Assembly (NCBI RefSeq): GCF_042679565.1
Contig: NZ_JBHTMY010000003.1
Coordinates: 1,054,001 to 1,118,000, forward strand
DNA length: 64,000 nt
Direction of reading: 5' to 3'
Source: Namhaeicola litoreus
GTDB taxonomy: Bacteria > Bacteroidota > Bacteroidia > Flavobacteriales > Flavobacteriaceae
Part shown: piece by piece, positions 9,298 through 18,184 of the stretch
Numbering within the stretch: the stretch's first letter is position 1
Layout: each line of letters starts with the position of its first letter
Notes under the pieces: model-generated
The model's input: the letters and a program-made list of their open reading frames with translations, nothing else
What the model was told of the DNA's origin: nothing
Database searches by the model: none
Program-made: the position numbers and the translations under genes

Positions 9298-9678
9298 TTA
9301 ACCGCCAATGGCATGTTTCAAATCAGAAATTTTATTTTCCCAAAACATTTTGAGTTCTTCTTCTTCGCCCTCATCGGCAAAATCAGTTACCATTAACGAT
9401 ACGTCTTTTGTCAACGCATCAACTTGTATCCTAAATTCGAAAAATGCGTCTTCATCATCTGCGTCTATCCATTTAAATCTAACAAACTGATCCGTTCTTT
9501 GTGCCACTCTTTTGGCCACTTCCTCAGAATCATCCCAAATAAAAGTATAGTTTTGCCCTCTAGAATTTACATTATCTGCAAACCATTCTCCCAACGAATC
9601 CGGGGTAGAAACATACTGATAAATAAACGATGGAGACGCATGTATCGGGAATTCGAGCTCAATCTTTTTCATTGTCAT
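9298..9678 (-). CDS. START-like domain protein (SRPBCC superfamily)
   Basis: 126 residues; the start may be the second methionine (MKKIELEF). The helix-grip fold signature of SRPBCC/AHSA1 proteins is visible: ELEFPIHASPSFIYQYVSTPDSLGEWF, then VRFKWIDADDEDAFFEFRI and MVTDFADEGEEEE, and a closing helix. This compact acidic version is characteristic of Bacteroidota, and its ligand is unknown. The gene is followed by its own terminator. No signal peptide is present. Confidence 0.75.
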   Translation of the reverse strand: MTMKKIELEFPIHASPSFIYQYVSTPDSLGEWFADNVNSRGQNYTFIWDDSEEVAKRVAQRTDQFVRFKWIDADDEDAFFEFRIQVDALTKDVSLMVTDFADEGEEEELKMFWENKISDLKHAIGG

Positions 9679-9760
9679 TTTTTAAATTTTCACGAAGGCA
9701 ATATATATATATTCAGATTTAAAAAAAAATTATTTACTCACAAAATTTATAAAATATATG

Positions 9761-9790
9761 TTGTGTCAAGCAAAATTGTTTTTATATTTG
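9761..9790 (+). promoter_or_regulatory. Promoter of tRNA-Met
   Basis: TTG at 9761-9763 and TATATTTG at 9783-9790 are exactly 19 nt apart, the Bacteroidota consensus. The first tRNA base is at 9802, which places transcription start a few bases before the mature 5' end. The same -7 octamer precedes the HU gene. Confidence 0.65.
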
Positions 9791-9801
9791 CACGCGCAAA
9801 T

Positions 9802-9875
9802 GGCGAGGTAGCTCAGATGGTTAGAGCGTCGGATTCATAACCCGGAGGTCACGAGTTCAATTCTCGTTCTCGCTA
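9802..9875 (+). tRNA. tRNA-Met (anticodon CAT), elongator type
   Basis: A 74-nt cloverleaf: acceptor GGCGAGG/TCTCGCT, T8, D-arm GCTC/GAGC, anticodon loop TTCATAA with CAT at 9836-9838, and T-arm ACGAG-TTCAATT-CTCGT. Pairing is good apart from an A-C at the bottom of the anticodon stem. CCA is not encoded. The first base pair is G-T rather than the unpaired C-A of initiators, and the anticodon stem lacks the three G-C pairs, so it is the elongator. Confidence 0.93.
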
Positions 9876-9884
9876 CTAAGAATA

Positions 9885-9916
9885 AAAGGATTTCAAGATT
9901 TTGAAATCCTTTTTTT
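9885..9916. terminator. Bidirectional terminator between tRNA-Met and the lut/rha operon
   Basis: A 12-bp perfect stem (AAAGGATTTCAA at 9885-9896, TTGAAATCCTTT at 9901-9912) with a 4-nt loop and T-runs on both strands. It ends the tRNA transcript on the plus strand. It also lies 41 nt after the last gene of the minus-strand rhamnose operon, so it can end both. Confidence 0.85.
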
Positions 9917-9956
9917 ATTCAAAAAAATATCATGACTAAACAAATGGGGTAAATGA

Positions 9957-10571
9957 TTACGTCAAAAAAACAGTCAAACTCATTGCCCCCTGTGCACCTA
10001 TGACCAAGGACTGTTCAATATCGGCAGTTTTTGATGGACCGGAGATAAAAATTCCAAAATTATAATCCTTCCCGGCTAAATTTTGATAGGCATCATGCAG
10101 TGTTGCTACTATGTTTTTTGAGTCAATTACAAGAATTAAATGTTTGGTAATAAATGGCAGAACACGAATATTGAAATCGTTATTTGATAGCCAAAGTGCA
10201 CCATTCTCTGCCACACCCAAATTACTTTTAAGTATAAATACATCTAAATTCTCTAAGCTTTTTTGATTATATTTTAACTTAAAATCAATTGTATTATACA
10301 ATTGATTATCAGGTAATAAAGAATATTTTATTTTTTGATTTGAAAATAACTTTTCAACTTGTGCATAAATGTCATTTACAGAAATTGAAGTATAGCAAGT
10401 ACCTCCAACTACTTTCACATTATTTTTAAATGTTTCGATGAGATCCAACTCTTCTGAAAAAATCTTCAAATCTATTTCTGGTAAAATGTGCAGTACCGGT
10501 TTGTTTTTTTTAACTCGCGATAAAATTTCTTCTTTACCCATTTTTCTGTCTATTTTTATACCACTCATCAA
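9957..10571 (-). CDS. lutC: LutC-type LUD-domain protein of lactate utilisation
   Basis: About 204 residues of the LUD (LutC/YkgG) family: NTIDFKLKYNQ, VAENGALWLSNNDFNIRVLPFITKHLILV, and FISGPSKTADIEQSLVIGAQGA near the end. The true start may be the internal ATG at 10541 (MGKEEILSRVKK), which would shorten the overlap with lutB to 8 nt. LutC works with LutA and LutB in an iron-sulfur complex that oxidises L-lactate to pyruvate. It is the last gene of the rhamnose operon, which ends at the hairpin at 9885-9916. Confidence 0.88.
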   Translation of the reverse strand: MMSGIKIDRKMGKEEILSRVKKNKPVLHILPEIDLKIFSEELDLIETFKNNVKVVGGTCYTSISVNDIYAQVEKLFSNQKIKYSLLPDNQLYNTIDFKLKYNQKSLENLDVFILKSNLGVAENGALWLSNNDFNIRVLPFITKHLILVIDSKNIVATLHDAYQNLAGKDYNFGIFISGPSKTADIEQSLVIGAQGAMSLTVFLT

Positions 10572-11901
10572 AACTATTCTTCCCAGGGTCAGTTAGATCT
10601 CTTGACTTTCCCCATGTGTTTAGACCTGAATAAATTAATTTCTTTGGTGCGTTTTTGAGCAACCAACGTGCAGAGCCTCCAAAAAATTTGTATAGACTCC
10701 GATTTGCCAAGACTTTACCGGCAAATTTTAATACGTTTCTCTTCATAAAGGGTTGATTTACATCCTTTACGATCAACTGCCGCCATTTATAAAGTTGCTC
10801 ATGTATGTTTATTTTTACCGGACAAACGTCTGAACATGAACCACATAATGTTGATGCGAATGGCAAAGAACTATTTTGAGTCAAATCTTTTCCGGGAGAG
10901 AGAATTGAACCTATTGGACCAGGAATGGTAGCCTCATAGCTATGGCCGCCACTTCTTCTGTAAATGGGACAGGTATTCATACAAGCACCACAACGAATAC
11001 AATGTAATGAAGATCTAAAATCCTCACGACCCAATTGTTCAGACCTACCGTTATCAACAATGACTATATGCATTTCAGTACCCATAGCTGGTCTTTTAAA
11101 ATGCGATGAATAAGTAGTGATTGGTTGTCCAGTTGCACTTCTTGCTAGTAATCTTAAAAAAATTGCTAAATGCTCTTGTTTAGGTATAATCTTTTCTATC
11201 CCCATAGAAGCAATATGGGTCTTGGCCAAATGGGTTCCCATATCAGCATTACCTTCATTGGTGCAAACCACGAATCCACCTGTCTCGGCAATACCAAAAT
11301 TCACACCGGTAATAGCCGCATCTGCCTTTAAAAACTTATCACGTAAATGCTTTCTCGCCTCATTGGTTAAATATTCCGGATTACCTTTACTTGGTTTAGT
11401 ACCTAGATGCTTCTGGAACAAAACATCAACTTCTTCTTTTGTTTTATGTATGGCAGGTAATACTATATGGCTTGGAGGTTCGTCTGCCAATTGTACAATT
11501 CGCTCTCCTAAATCTGTATCTATGACCTCTACGCCGTTCTTTTCTAGAAAGGGATTTAAATGGCATTCTTCGGTAAGCATAGATTTACTTTTAACTACTT
11601 TAAAAGAATTCTTTGCTTTCAGAATTCCGAGTATAATCTGGTTATGCTCTTCAGCATCTGAAGCCCAATGAATTATTACGCCATTTTTTAGTGCATTCTT
11701 TTCAAACTCAATGAGGTAATTATCAAGATTGGAAAGGACATTCTTTTTAATTTCAGAAGCGAATGTTCGTAATTCTTCCCAACCCTTTACGCCATGTGCA
11801 GCTCGATCTCTTTTTTCTCTAACAAACCATAAAGCTTTATCATGCCAATCTACTTTAAGCTCATCTCTATTAAATATTTCAGCATTTTTTGCATGGATCA
11901 T
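10534..11901 (-). CDS. lutB: LutB-type iron-sulfur lactate oxidation protein
   Basis: 455 residues: an N-terminal LUD domain (NFGIAETGGFVVCTNEGNAD), then two cysteine clusters for 4Fe-4S centres near residues 303-314 (CIRCGACMNTCP) and 347-356 (CGSCSDVCP), and a short helical tail. This is the standard LutB/YkgF layout. It oxidises L-lactate together with LutA and LutC. It overlaps lutA by 4 nt and lutC by up to 38 nt. Its place in a rhamnose operon fits disposal of the L-lactate made by RhaEW. Confidence 0.93.
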   Translation of the reverse strand: MIHAKNAEIFNRDELKVDWHDKALWFVREKRDRAAHGVKGWEELRTFASEIKKNVLSNLDNYLIEFEKNALKNGVIIHWASDAEEHNQIILGILKAKNSFKVVKSKSMLTEECHLNPFLEKNGVEVIDTDLGERIVQLADEPPSHIVLPAIHKTKEEVDVLFQKHLGTKPSKGNPEYLTNEARKHLRDKFLKADAAITGVNFGIAETGGFVVCTNEGNADMGTHLAKTHIASMGIEKIIPKQEHLAIFLRLLARSATGQPITTYSSHFKRPAMGTEMHIVIVDNGRSEQLGREDFRSSLHCIRCGACMNTCPIYRRSGGHSYEATIPGPIGSILSPGKDLTQNSSLPFASTLCGSCSDVCPVKINIHEQLYKWRQLIVKDVNQPFMKRNVLKFAGKVLANRSLYKFFGGSARWLLKNAPKKLIYSGLNTWGKSRDLTDPGKNSFDEWYKNRQKNG

Positions 11902-12638
11902 GATAATTGACTATTTAAAATTTCAGCAATATGCATCACTTTAATGGGCTGTTGACTTCTGTTTATCAACCCTTCTAAGTGCATTAAACAGGATTGATCC
12001 GCCCCAGTAATTACTTCCACCCCGCTGTTTAGATGATCTTTAATTCGATCTTTTCCCATTTTTACAGAAATTGCTTCTTCGAATACAGAAAATGTTCCAC
12101 CAAAACCGCAACATTCATCTTTACGTGTCAAGGTCATTAATTCCAATCCTTTGACGTGATTTAATAACTGTTCTTCTTTGGAAAAGTATTCATCTGCCCT
12201 TTCAGAGCAAGATCCAAGTCTTAATCCTCTTAAACCATGACAACTTTTATGTAACCCTACCTTAAAGGGAAATGAGGCATTCAATATTCCCGGATCAAAA
12301 TATTTAGAAATGAATTCACATAATTCATAGCTATTTTCTCGCACTTTCTTAACCTCTGAAGTTTGAGGCAAAATATCAAAATGTTTTTTAATATGATAAA
12401 TACAACTTCCTGACGGTCCTACGATTACATCATAAGATTTAAAATTCTCAACAAACAATTGGCAGGTTGCCTTTGAATCTTCTTCATATCCAGAATTCCC
12501 TAGAGGCTGCCCACAACAAGTTTGCCCCATAGGATAATGTACATCGACACCCAATTTCTCCAAAATTTCTAAAGTGGCAATAGCAACTTTCGGATACAAT
12601 TGATTGATATAACAAGGTATAAAGAGACCAACTCTCAT
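11898..12638 (-). CDS. lutA: LutA-type (Fe-S)-binding lactate oxidation protein
   Basis: 246 residues with two cysteine-rich CCG domains: MGQTCCGQPLGNSGY (Cys41, Cys42) and RKDECCGFGGTFSVFE in the C-terminal half. There are also lone cysteines in FIPCY and LHKSCHGLRGL. This is the LutA/YkgE fold related to heterodisulfide-reductase CCG proteins. It is the first of lutABC and lies 27 nt downstream of the tandem aldolase gene. Cytoplasmic, no signal peptide. Confidence 0.93.
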   Translation of the reverse strand: MRVGLFIPCYINQLYPKVAIATLEILEKLGVDVHYPMGQTCCGQPLGNSGYEEDSKATCQLFVENFKSYDVIVGPSGSCIYHIKKHFDILPQTSEVKKVRENSYELCEFISKYFDPGILNASFPFKVGLHKSCHGLRGLRLGSCSERADEYFSKEEQLLNHVKGLELMTLTRKDECCGFGGTFSVFEEAISVKMGKDRIKDHLNSGVEVITGADQSCLMHLEGLINRSQQPIKVMHIAEILNSQLS

Positions 12639-12665
12639 GAATCAATTTTTTAAGGGTTTTAAAGA

Positions 12666-13961
12666 TTATTCAAGAAATGCTTTTCTTAATTCCTCTACTT
12701 GTTCGTTATTAATTGGAACCATTTCGCCAAGTGAAGCCCCCATCACCAAAGATTTGGCGCTAAATTCAGCGACCTCAAGGTAATCAAAAGTCTGCAACAA
12801 TTTATCTCCTGTAATCATAACAGAATCATTTTGAATAATTATGGCTGTAGATTTGTTATTAATTATTTTTGATTCGGATTGAGATTTAAAGTGTGTTCCA
12901 AATTCGAATGATGCAATATCTTGTAAAAAGATCCAACTTTCTGGTATAGTTCGCACATTCAAATACTCATTAGTTACACCAAATGCCATTAAATAAGGAG
13001 ATTGAGTCATAATTATAGAATTCACTTTTGGGTTCTTTTTATAAATTTCCTCATGCATCCAGGTAGCTCTACTGGGCATTTTTCCAGATTCTCTTTTTCC
13101 ATTTTTAATTTGAACAATGTCTCCAATATCCATATCCCATCTAGGTACATCTGTTGGAGTAATCAAAAAATCATTTCCTTTCCATCTCATCGAAACGGTT
13201 CCATAGCTACTTATCATCAAACCTTGTCGACAAGCTCTGCGTACTATTTTTACAATTTCGTTCCTCTTTTCCCTTTCGTCAGATGGATGTTCTACTACAT
13301 CCATTTCTGGCATCAAAGAAGGCACTTGCTTTTCCCATTCGTTGATTTGTTCATCGCTCAAATAATTAGGTTTGCCAATATTTGAGCCGAATAAAATAAT
13401 TCTGGCAGAAAACTCTAGTGCTTCAAATCTTTGAAAAGCATCACTTAAATCAGATCCCCCAAGAACAGTTCCATGATTTTCCATAATCACTGCTTTAAAA
13501 CCTTTAGCAAATTCCTTCGCGATAACTTCTCCAAGTGCCTTACTTCCAGGAAGTTCATATTTGGCATAGCCAATTGGACCACAAATATGTTTTGCCTGAG
13601 AAATCACATTGGTATTTGGAATTTTACGAACAATACTAAAAGAAACCAATGCCGGAGGGTGTGCATGAATAACAGCTTTGATATCTGATCTCGCTTCATA
13701 AATGGCTTTATGAAAAGGAAATTCTGACGATGGCTTATGTTTACCAATAATTGATCCATTGCTTTTTACACAAACAATATCAGATGGTCTTAAAGATCCC
13801 TTATCTACTGCCGAAGGCGTGACCCAAATATTTCCTTCTTCATCTTTCAAGGAGATATTTCCACCGGAAGTTGTGGTCATTCCCCTTTCATAAATGCGAC
13901 GAATCACCAAAGCAATTTGATCTCTGGGGTGCATTAACTTCGTATTTAACCTATTTATCAT
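12666..13961 (-). CDS. Tandem class II aldolase/adducin-fold protein with degenerate second domain
   Basis: 431 residues made of two class II aldolase domains. The first (about residues 10-200) has all expected metal ligands: Glu80 in PSSEF, His99 and His101 in IHAHPP, and His163 in MENHGTV. The second (about 230-425) keeps the fold, but the aligned positions are Ala299, Met318, Gln320 and Asp379, so it cannot bind zinc in the usual way. The first half probably cleaves a 1-phosphorylated ketose or a related acid. The fused RhaEW in the same operon already supplies rhamnulose-1-phosphate aldolase, so this enzyme may serve another sugar or a step not yet recognised. It sits between the permease and lutA. 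Confidence 0.8.
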   Translation of the reverse strand: MINRLNTKLMHPRDQIALVIRRIYERGMTTTSGGNISLKDEEGNIWVTPSAVDKGSLRPSDIVCVKSNGSIIGKHKPSSEFPFHKAIYEARSDIKAVIHAHPPALVSFSIVRKIPNTNVISQAKHICGPIGYAKYELPGSKALGEVIAKEFAKGFKAVIMENHGTVLGGSDLSDAFQRFEALEFSARIILFGSNIGKPNYLSDEQINEWEKQVPSLMPEMDVVEHPSDEREKRNEIVKIVRRACRQGLMISSYGTVSMRWKGNDFLITPTDVPRWDMDIGDIVQIKNGKRESGKMPSRATWMHEEIYKKNPKVNSIIMTQSPYLMAFGVTNEYLNVRTIPESWIFLQDIASFEFGTHFKSQSESKIINNKSTAIIIQNDSVMITGDKLLQTFDYLEVAEFSAKSLVMGASLGEMVPINNEQVEELRKAFLE

Positions 13962-14000
13962 GGTCTATGTATCAATATTTCGCACTTAATTCTACGCAAA

Positions 14001-15416
14001 TCACAAACTACTTTTTTGATAATACTTGCTAAATAACAAAAATAGAATGCCGCAAAGAAGCCAAGCTGGAAGCGTAACAAACGATAGAAAAACATCAAAC
14101 TTTAATGAAATTACATAAAATAAGCCAAAACTAATAAGCCAAGCGTAGAATACTGCTTTGTTAAAAGCTATTCCGGCAAATTCTGCATAATTTTTGATAA
14201 TGTTATATTTTTTCGCAAAGAAATGTTCGAATACAATTATAGCCCCGAAAGGAGCTAAAATAAAGCCATAGAGTGCAACAAAGCCGAGTAATTTCATGGC
14301 AAATGCTGGAAAAATGCCGGCTATTGTCGCAATAGTTCCAGCTAAAATAGTCACTTTTGCCGTTGATAGTTTCGGTAATATTGCCTGAAAAGCTAAACCC
14401 GCTCTATAGATTGTTGGGTTTGCAGTTGTCCATCCTGCCAACACTACTGCTATAATACCAAAAATACCTAGGGCATTATTTGCCAACGGTCCCGGAGCCA
14501 CCGGCGGAGCTTCTCCATTTGACAAAAAAGCTTGCGCTTCAGGTGTTTTTAAATAAACCGCATACAGTAATGCTGCGGCAATCCATGCCATATAATGCCC
14601 GACATACATTCCTGCTGCTGTTGTCCACCCAGAATTTGCTTTTTTTGCAAACCTAAAAACAGAAAGATCTGACATACCCACATGCATTGCTGCGTTGGCA
14701 AACCAAGACCAAATCACGACATGCCAAAATGTATATTTAATTTGACCTGGAAATGGTTCAGATCCTTCTCCCCAGATATTCCAGAAATCACTTAAACTTT
14801 TTACCCCCAATTGATTCAAGGCAACCAAACCACAGGCCATAAAAGCCACTACAATAATAGGTGACATCCAATTTGCAGCTTTGGAAACTGTATCGTATCC
14901 GCGGGCTGCTATAAATGATATAACTGCTCCTATAAGTAGAACAATCACAATCCAAGTCATTCCATTGGGCATAGTATCTGTTAGTTTTGGCATTTCCATA
15001 TTTAATGGTACTCCAACTGCTGTGGCGGAAACAGTTATCATTGATCCAGCAAGGAAACAAAAAAGAATTCCATTAGCCAAATTGTATCCTGTTACCAATT
15101 TCTTACCACTAATTTTTTCTAATTGAAAATATAAGGTCAATCTATTCTTGACCGCAATCTCGGCCGTTAAATAGCGCCAACTTAGAACTGCTAATAAATT
15201 TCCTAAAAGTAACCCTATAATCAAGTCAAAAGCACTTACACCAGCAGTTAAAAATAAGGGTCCAATCATGAACTCCGTGCCTGCTGCATGCTCCCCTGCA
15301 TACATTCCCAAAAAACTCTTCCACCCTTTCAATTTTGAGGAAGGAACGGGTTCTCTTTCGAATTCGCCTCCGGCAATTCCTTCTATAACTTCTTCTTCTA
15401 TGTTTATTTGACTCAT
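14001..15416 (-). CDS. NCS1/cytosine-permease-like membrane transporter, probable rhamnose uptake
   Basis: 471 residues with about 12 hydrophobic segments. The N-terminal block resembles nucleobase:cation symporter-1 proteins (GWKSFLGMYAGEHAAGTEFMIGPLF), with further typical segments YLTAEIAVKNRLTLYFQLEK and WTTANPTIYRAGLAFQAILP. NCS1 proteins classically carry nucleobases. The position between the rhamnulokinase and aldolase genes, with no other transporter in the operon, suggests import of rhamnose or a related sugar across the inner membrane. The substrate is inferred from context only. Confidence 0.75.
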   Translation of the reverse strand: MSQINIEEEVIEGIAGGEFEREPVPSSKLKGWKSFLGMYAGEHAAGTEFMIGPLFLTAGVSAFDLIIGLLLGNLLAVLSWRYLTAEIAVKNRLTLYFQLEKISGKKLVTGYNLANGILFCFLAGSMITVSATAVGVPLNMEMPKLTDTMPNGMTWIVIVLLIGAVISFIAARGYDTVSKAANWMSPIIVVAFMACGLVALNQLGVKSLSDFWNIWGEGSEPFPGQIKYTFWHVVIWSWFANAAMHVGMSDLSVFRFAKKANSGWTTAAGMYVGHYMAWIAAALLYAVYLKTPEAQAFLSNGEAPPVAPGPLANNALGIFGIIAVVLAGWTTANPTIYRAGLAFQAILPKLSTAKVTILAGTIATIAGIFPAFAMKLLGFVALYGFILAPFGAIIVFEHFFAKKYNIIKNYAEFAGIAFNKAVFYAWLISFGLFYVISLKFDVFLSFVTLPAWLLCGILFLLFSKYYQKSSL

Positions 15417-15419
15417 TAT

Positions 15420-16802
15420 TTATCTATTGTTAGATGACACTAAAAAAGGCACGTGTTTTTTAAGGCCATAATTCATTTTAAGAAATTGCGAATTCAATTT
15501 TTTTGGTGAAATAACAATTGCGGCCCCCAAAGCGGTCCCAAATGCAGAATTGGTCGTTCTCATATCCATATCACGCAGATAATGGGCCAACAGTTGAATG
15601 AAAACATCGTTATCTGTAAACCCTCCATCCACATACAATTTCTTTATTCTTTTATTCCCTTTCACCATTTCAATACTATCTAATTGCGCTTGAATAATTT
15701 CGATCATGAAATGATGAAAAGCCTCCTCAAAGTATCGGTAAGGTAAATTGCTCAATTCTACATCTGTTTCTTGCAGATTATCATTAAAGTATATTGGTTC
15801 ATAATCCTTAAGAATATCGTTATAGATCGCTTGATCAAAACGAACAGTCTTATGGTACTCATCAAAAACCTTAAAGTGCTTGGCCATTTTCTTCATCATA
15901 ATTTGGTATTGTTTTCCCATGTATATACGTGAAGATTTTACTGGACTGCCATCAACTCTCATATAATTGATACAACCATTTTTCGTTTCCTTGTTGGTGA
16001 TATTTTTATTAGAAAATGGGTTTAGGGTGACACTCCATGTACCTGTAGAAACTAGAATAAAAGATTTATCCGTACTTCGGATATAAGGAATTAATGCAGC
16101 TGAGCTATCATGAATTCCTACACCAATTTTTATATGCTTCCCTTTATAATTTTTATAAATGCTTGTATCTGTTGAGACAATAGGTGCTAGTATCTCATTA
16201 ATTTTCTCTTGATAAACCCAATCATGGTAATCTTTTTTGTCGTAATCCCAAAGGCTAGTATGACAACCTATACTCGTAAATTCTGAAACAGGAATACCTG
16301 TAAATAAATAACTCAAATATTGAGGAAAGTGTAAGGAATATTTTATCTTCTTAAAGATCTTAGGTTTATTGTACTTGAGCCAATACAATTGCATGCCAGA
16401 ATTAAGCATTCCTGAGTTTGAAGTTCCTGTTGTTTTTGAAAATTCTTCTTCGGGACCGTAGATTTCATAGAATGAATCAATTACTTCCTGATCTAATATT
16501 TTATTATAATTGTAAAATGGCATTATTGGATTACCATATTTATCTAAATGAACAAAGCTGGCTCCGTAAGTGGTAAAATTTAAGGCTTTTATTTTGTACT
16601 TCTTATCTTCTAAAATTCTGTCAAAAACCTCAACGACCCACTTTTGAAGTGCCAATAAATCTTCTGAGGGATAACCATCTTCATCTTCAATTTCTTCAAA
16701 CCTGGCATACTCGCGATAGACTTCTTGAAAATCTTTATCGAATAAAAAGAACTTCTTGTTGGTTTTACCAATATCAAAAATGGCTGTTACTTTTTTCTTC
16801 AT
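15420..16802 (-). CDS. FGGY-family carbohydrate kinase, probable L-rhamnulokinase
   Basis: 460 residues of the FGGY sugar-kinase fold: the N-terminal phosphate loop FDIGKTNKKFFLFD (residues 9-22), NFTTYGASFVHLD, the central GVGIHDSSAALIPY with its catalytic Asp, and STGTWSVTLNPFS of the adenosine-binding region. YVDGGFTDNDVFIQLLAHYL follows near the C-terminus. The gene lies 9 nt after rhaI and 3 nt before the permease gene. In this operon it most likely phosphorylates L-rhamnulose to the 1-phosphate. The substrate is assigned from context; related FGGY kinases act on xylulose or fuculose. Confidence 0.82.
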   Translation of the reverse strand: MKKKVTAIFDIGKTNKKFFLFDKDFQEVYREYARFEEIEDEDGYPSEDLLALQKWVVEVFDRILEDKKYKIKALNFTTYGASFVHLDKYGNPIMPFYNYNKILDQEVIDSFYEIYGPEEEFSKTTGTSNSGMLNSGMQLYWLKYNKPKIFKKIKYSLHFPQYLSYLFTGIPVSEFTSIGCHTSLWDYDKKDYHDWVYQEKINEILAPIVSTDTSIYKNYKGKHIKIGVGIHDSSAALIPYIRSTDKSFILVSTGTWSVTLNPFSNKNITNKETKNGCINYMRVDGSPVKSSRIYMGKQYQIMMKKMAKHFKVFDEYHKTVRFDQAIYNDILKDYEPIYFNDNLQETDVELSNLPYRYFEEAFHHFMIEIIQAQLDSIEMVKGNKRIKKLYVDGGFTDNDVFIQLLAHYLRDMDMRTTNSAFGTALGAAIVISPKKLNSQFLKMNYGLKKHVPFLVSSNNR

Positions 16803-16811
16803 CTTTTTTCT

Positions 16812-18092
16812 TTATAAGCCGGTAGCAATCGTGTGTTTTCCCCTTTCTTCAATAAGTTTTTTACGAATAGCCAATTCTCTATATGCCTTCAACGGATGTA
16901 TGGCTCCACCTTTTTGTACACGTGCCATTTGAATCAAACTTCGAACATCTGTTCTATATGCACCTTGTAAAATTTCCTGACATTGTGTAACATCATTTTC
17001 TTGTTGTGCCAATTTTAGTGCGACTTGATCTACTAACAAGGCTTTTGCATACGCCTCTTGAATGGCTTCTAAAGATTGTATCAAATCTTCTATGGGGTCT
17101 TTGATATTGTGGCTAGCATCAATCATCCATGCCAAATCAGGATTTTGTGGATTGTTTTCCATACCATACACCAACTCATTAAAAATTAAGAATAGTGCAT
17201 AGGGTTTTATACTTCCTACCGTTAAATCATCATCACCAAACTTACTGTCATTAAAATGAAAACCTCCTAATTTCCCTTTCCACATTAACGTAGATACAAT
17301 CTGTTCTATATTTGTGTTAGGTAAATGATGTCCGAGGTCTACAAGTGAATAGGCCTTTTCACCGCAGGCGTTCGCCAACATAAAAGAGGTTCCCCAATCT
17401 TGTATAACAGTACTATAAAAATTGGGTTCATAGGGTTTATATTCTATGAACATTTTCCAATCAATGGGCAAAGACTTATAAATCTCCTTCAAACTATTCT
17501 CAGTATGGTGCAGAGCAGTTTGAAAGTTATTTTGCCCCGGAAATGAAGAACCGTCTGCCAACCAAACAGTGAGGCTTTTTGAACCCAATTTTTCTCCAAT
17601 GCCAATCACTTCTTTGTTGTGGGCAATTGCCTGCTCTCTCACTGCCTGACTCACATTGCTCAGCGATCCAAATTTGTAGCTTTCTCTCGAACCTTTTTGA
17701 TCTTGAAAAGTATTAGAATTTACCGCATCAAACTTTAAATCTAAAGATCTTGCCAATTCTTTTACAGCCGTATAATCTTCTGGGACATCCCAAGGAATGT
17801 GTAAAGAAATTGCGCCAGCAGTTCTGGTTAACATGTGTATAATCCCAACATCTTCTATCTTTTGAGTGAGGTTACTGGGTTCGCCATAATAAGAAAATCT
17901 TCCAAATCTTGTACCACCTGCACCTAAAGCCCAACTTGGTATTGCTACTTGAAAATCTGCTAGCTTTTGAATAAGTTCAGCAACATGCACATTCTTTCTG
18001 CTTAACTGATCCTCTAAAAACTCAAATTGAACTCGATGGTTATTTTGTTCTTTCTGGTTTGATTCTGCAATCTGATCTTTACTTATTTTCAT
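16812..18092 (-). CDS. rhaI: L-rhamnose isomerase, RhaI type
   Basis: 426 residues, TIM-barrel sugar isomerase of the Pseudomonas-type RhaI group, not E. coli RhaA. Visible blocks include WALGAGGTRFGRFSYYGEP, IEYKPYEPNFYSTVIQDWGT (metal-binding Glu), SLVDLGHHLPNTNIE (Asp/His), LGGFHFNDSKFGDDDLTVGS (metal ligands) and AWMIDASHNIKDP. It converts L-rhamnose to L-rhamnulose using a divalent metal. It is separated from rhaEW by 92 nt containing a stem-loop (18110-18138) and is followed after 9 nt by the kinase gene. Confidence 0.88.
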   Translation of the reverse strand: MKISKDQIAESNQKEQNNHRVQFEFLEDQLSRKNVHVAELIQKLADFQVAIPSWALGAGGTRFGRFSYYGEPSNLTQKIEDVGIIHMLTRTAGAISLHIPWDVPEDYTAVKELARSLDLKFDAVNSNTFQDQKGSRESYKFGSLSNVSQAVREQAIAHNKEVIGIGEKLGSKSLTVWLADGSSFPGQNNFQTALHHTENSLKEIYKSLPIDWKMFIEYKPYEPNFYSTVIQDWGTSFMLANACGEKAYSLVDLGHHLPNTNIEQIVSTLMWKGKLGGFHFNDSKFGDDDLTVGSIKPYALFLIFNELVYGMENNPQNPDLAWMIDASHNIKDPIEDLIQSLEAIQEAYAKALLVDQVALKLAQQENDVTQCQEILQGAYRTDVRSLIQMARVQKGGAIHPLKAYRELAIRKKLIEERGKHTIATGL

Positions 18093-18109
18093 AACTTCTT
18101 TTGAAAGAA

Positions 18110-18138
18110 CCTTCCATAAAAATTATATTTATGGAAGG
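18110..18138 (-). repeat. Intercistronic stem-loop between rhaEW and rhaI
   Basis: A perfect 11-bp inverted repeat (CCTTCCATAAA at 18110-18120, TTTATGGAAGG at 18128-18138) with a 7-nt loop, in the only sizeable gap inside the rhamnose operon. On the minus strand no U-run follows, so it is not a standard terminator. It may act in mRNA processing or stability and set the ratio of RhaEW to downstream enzymes. Confidence 0.75.
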
Positions 18139-18184
18139 ATCAATTACTCTAACTAACTTAAACTAATTAATGAAATAAATTTTA

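Noticed and set aside
9802..9916. tRNA-Met as a possible integration site for the glycan region
   Set aside because: No integrase, no duplicated tRNA 3' end and no att-like repeat was found; the tRNA has its own promoter and terminator in a normal setting.
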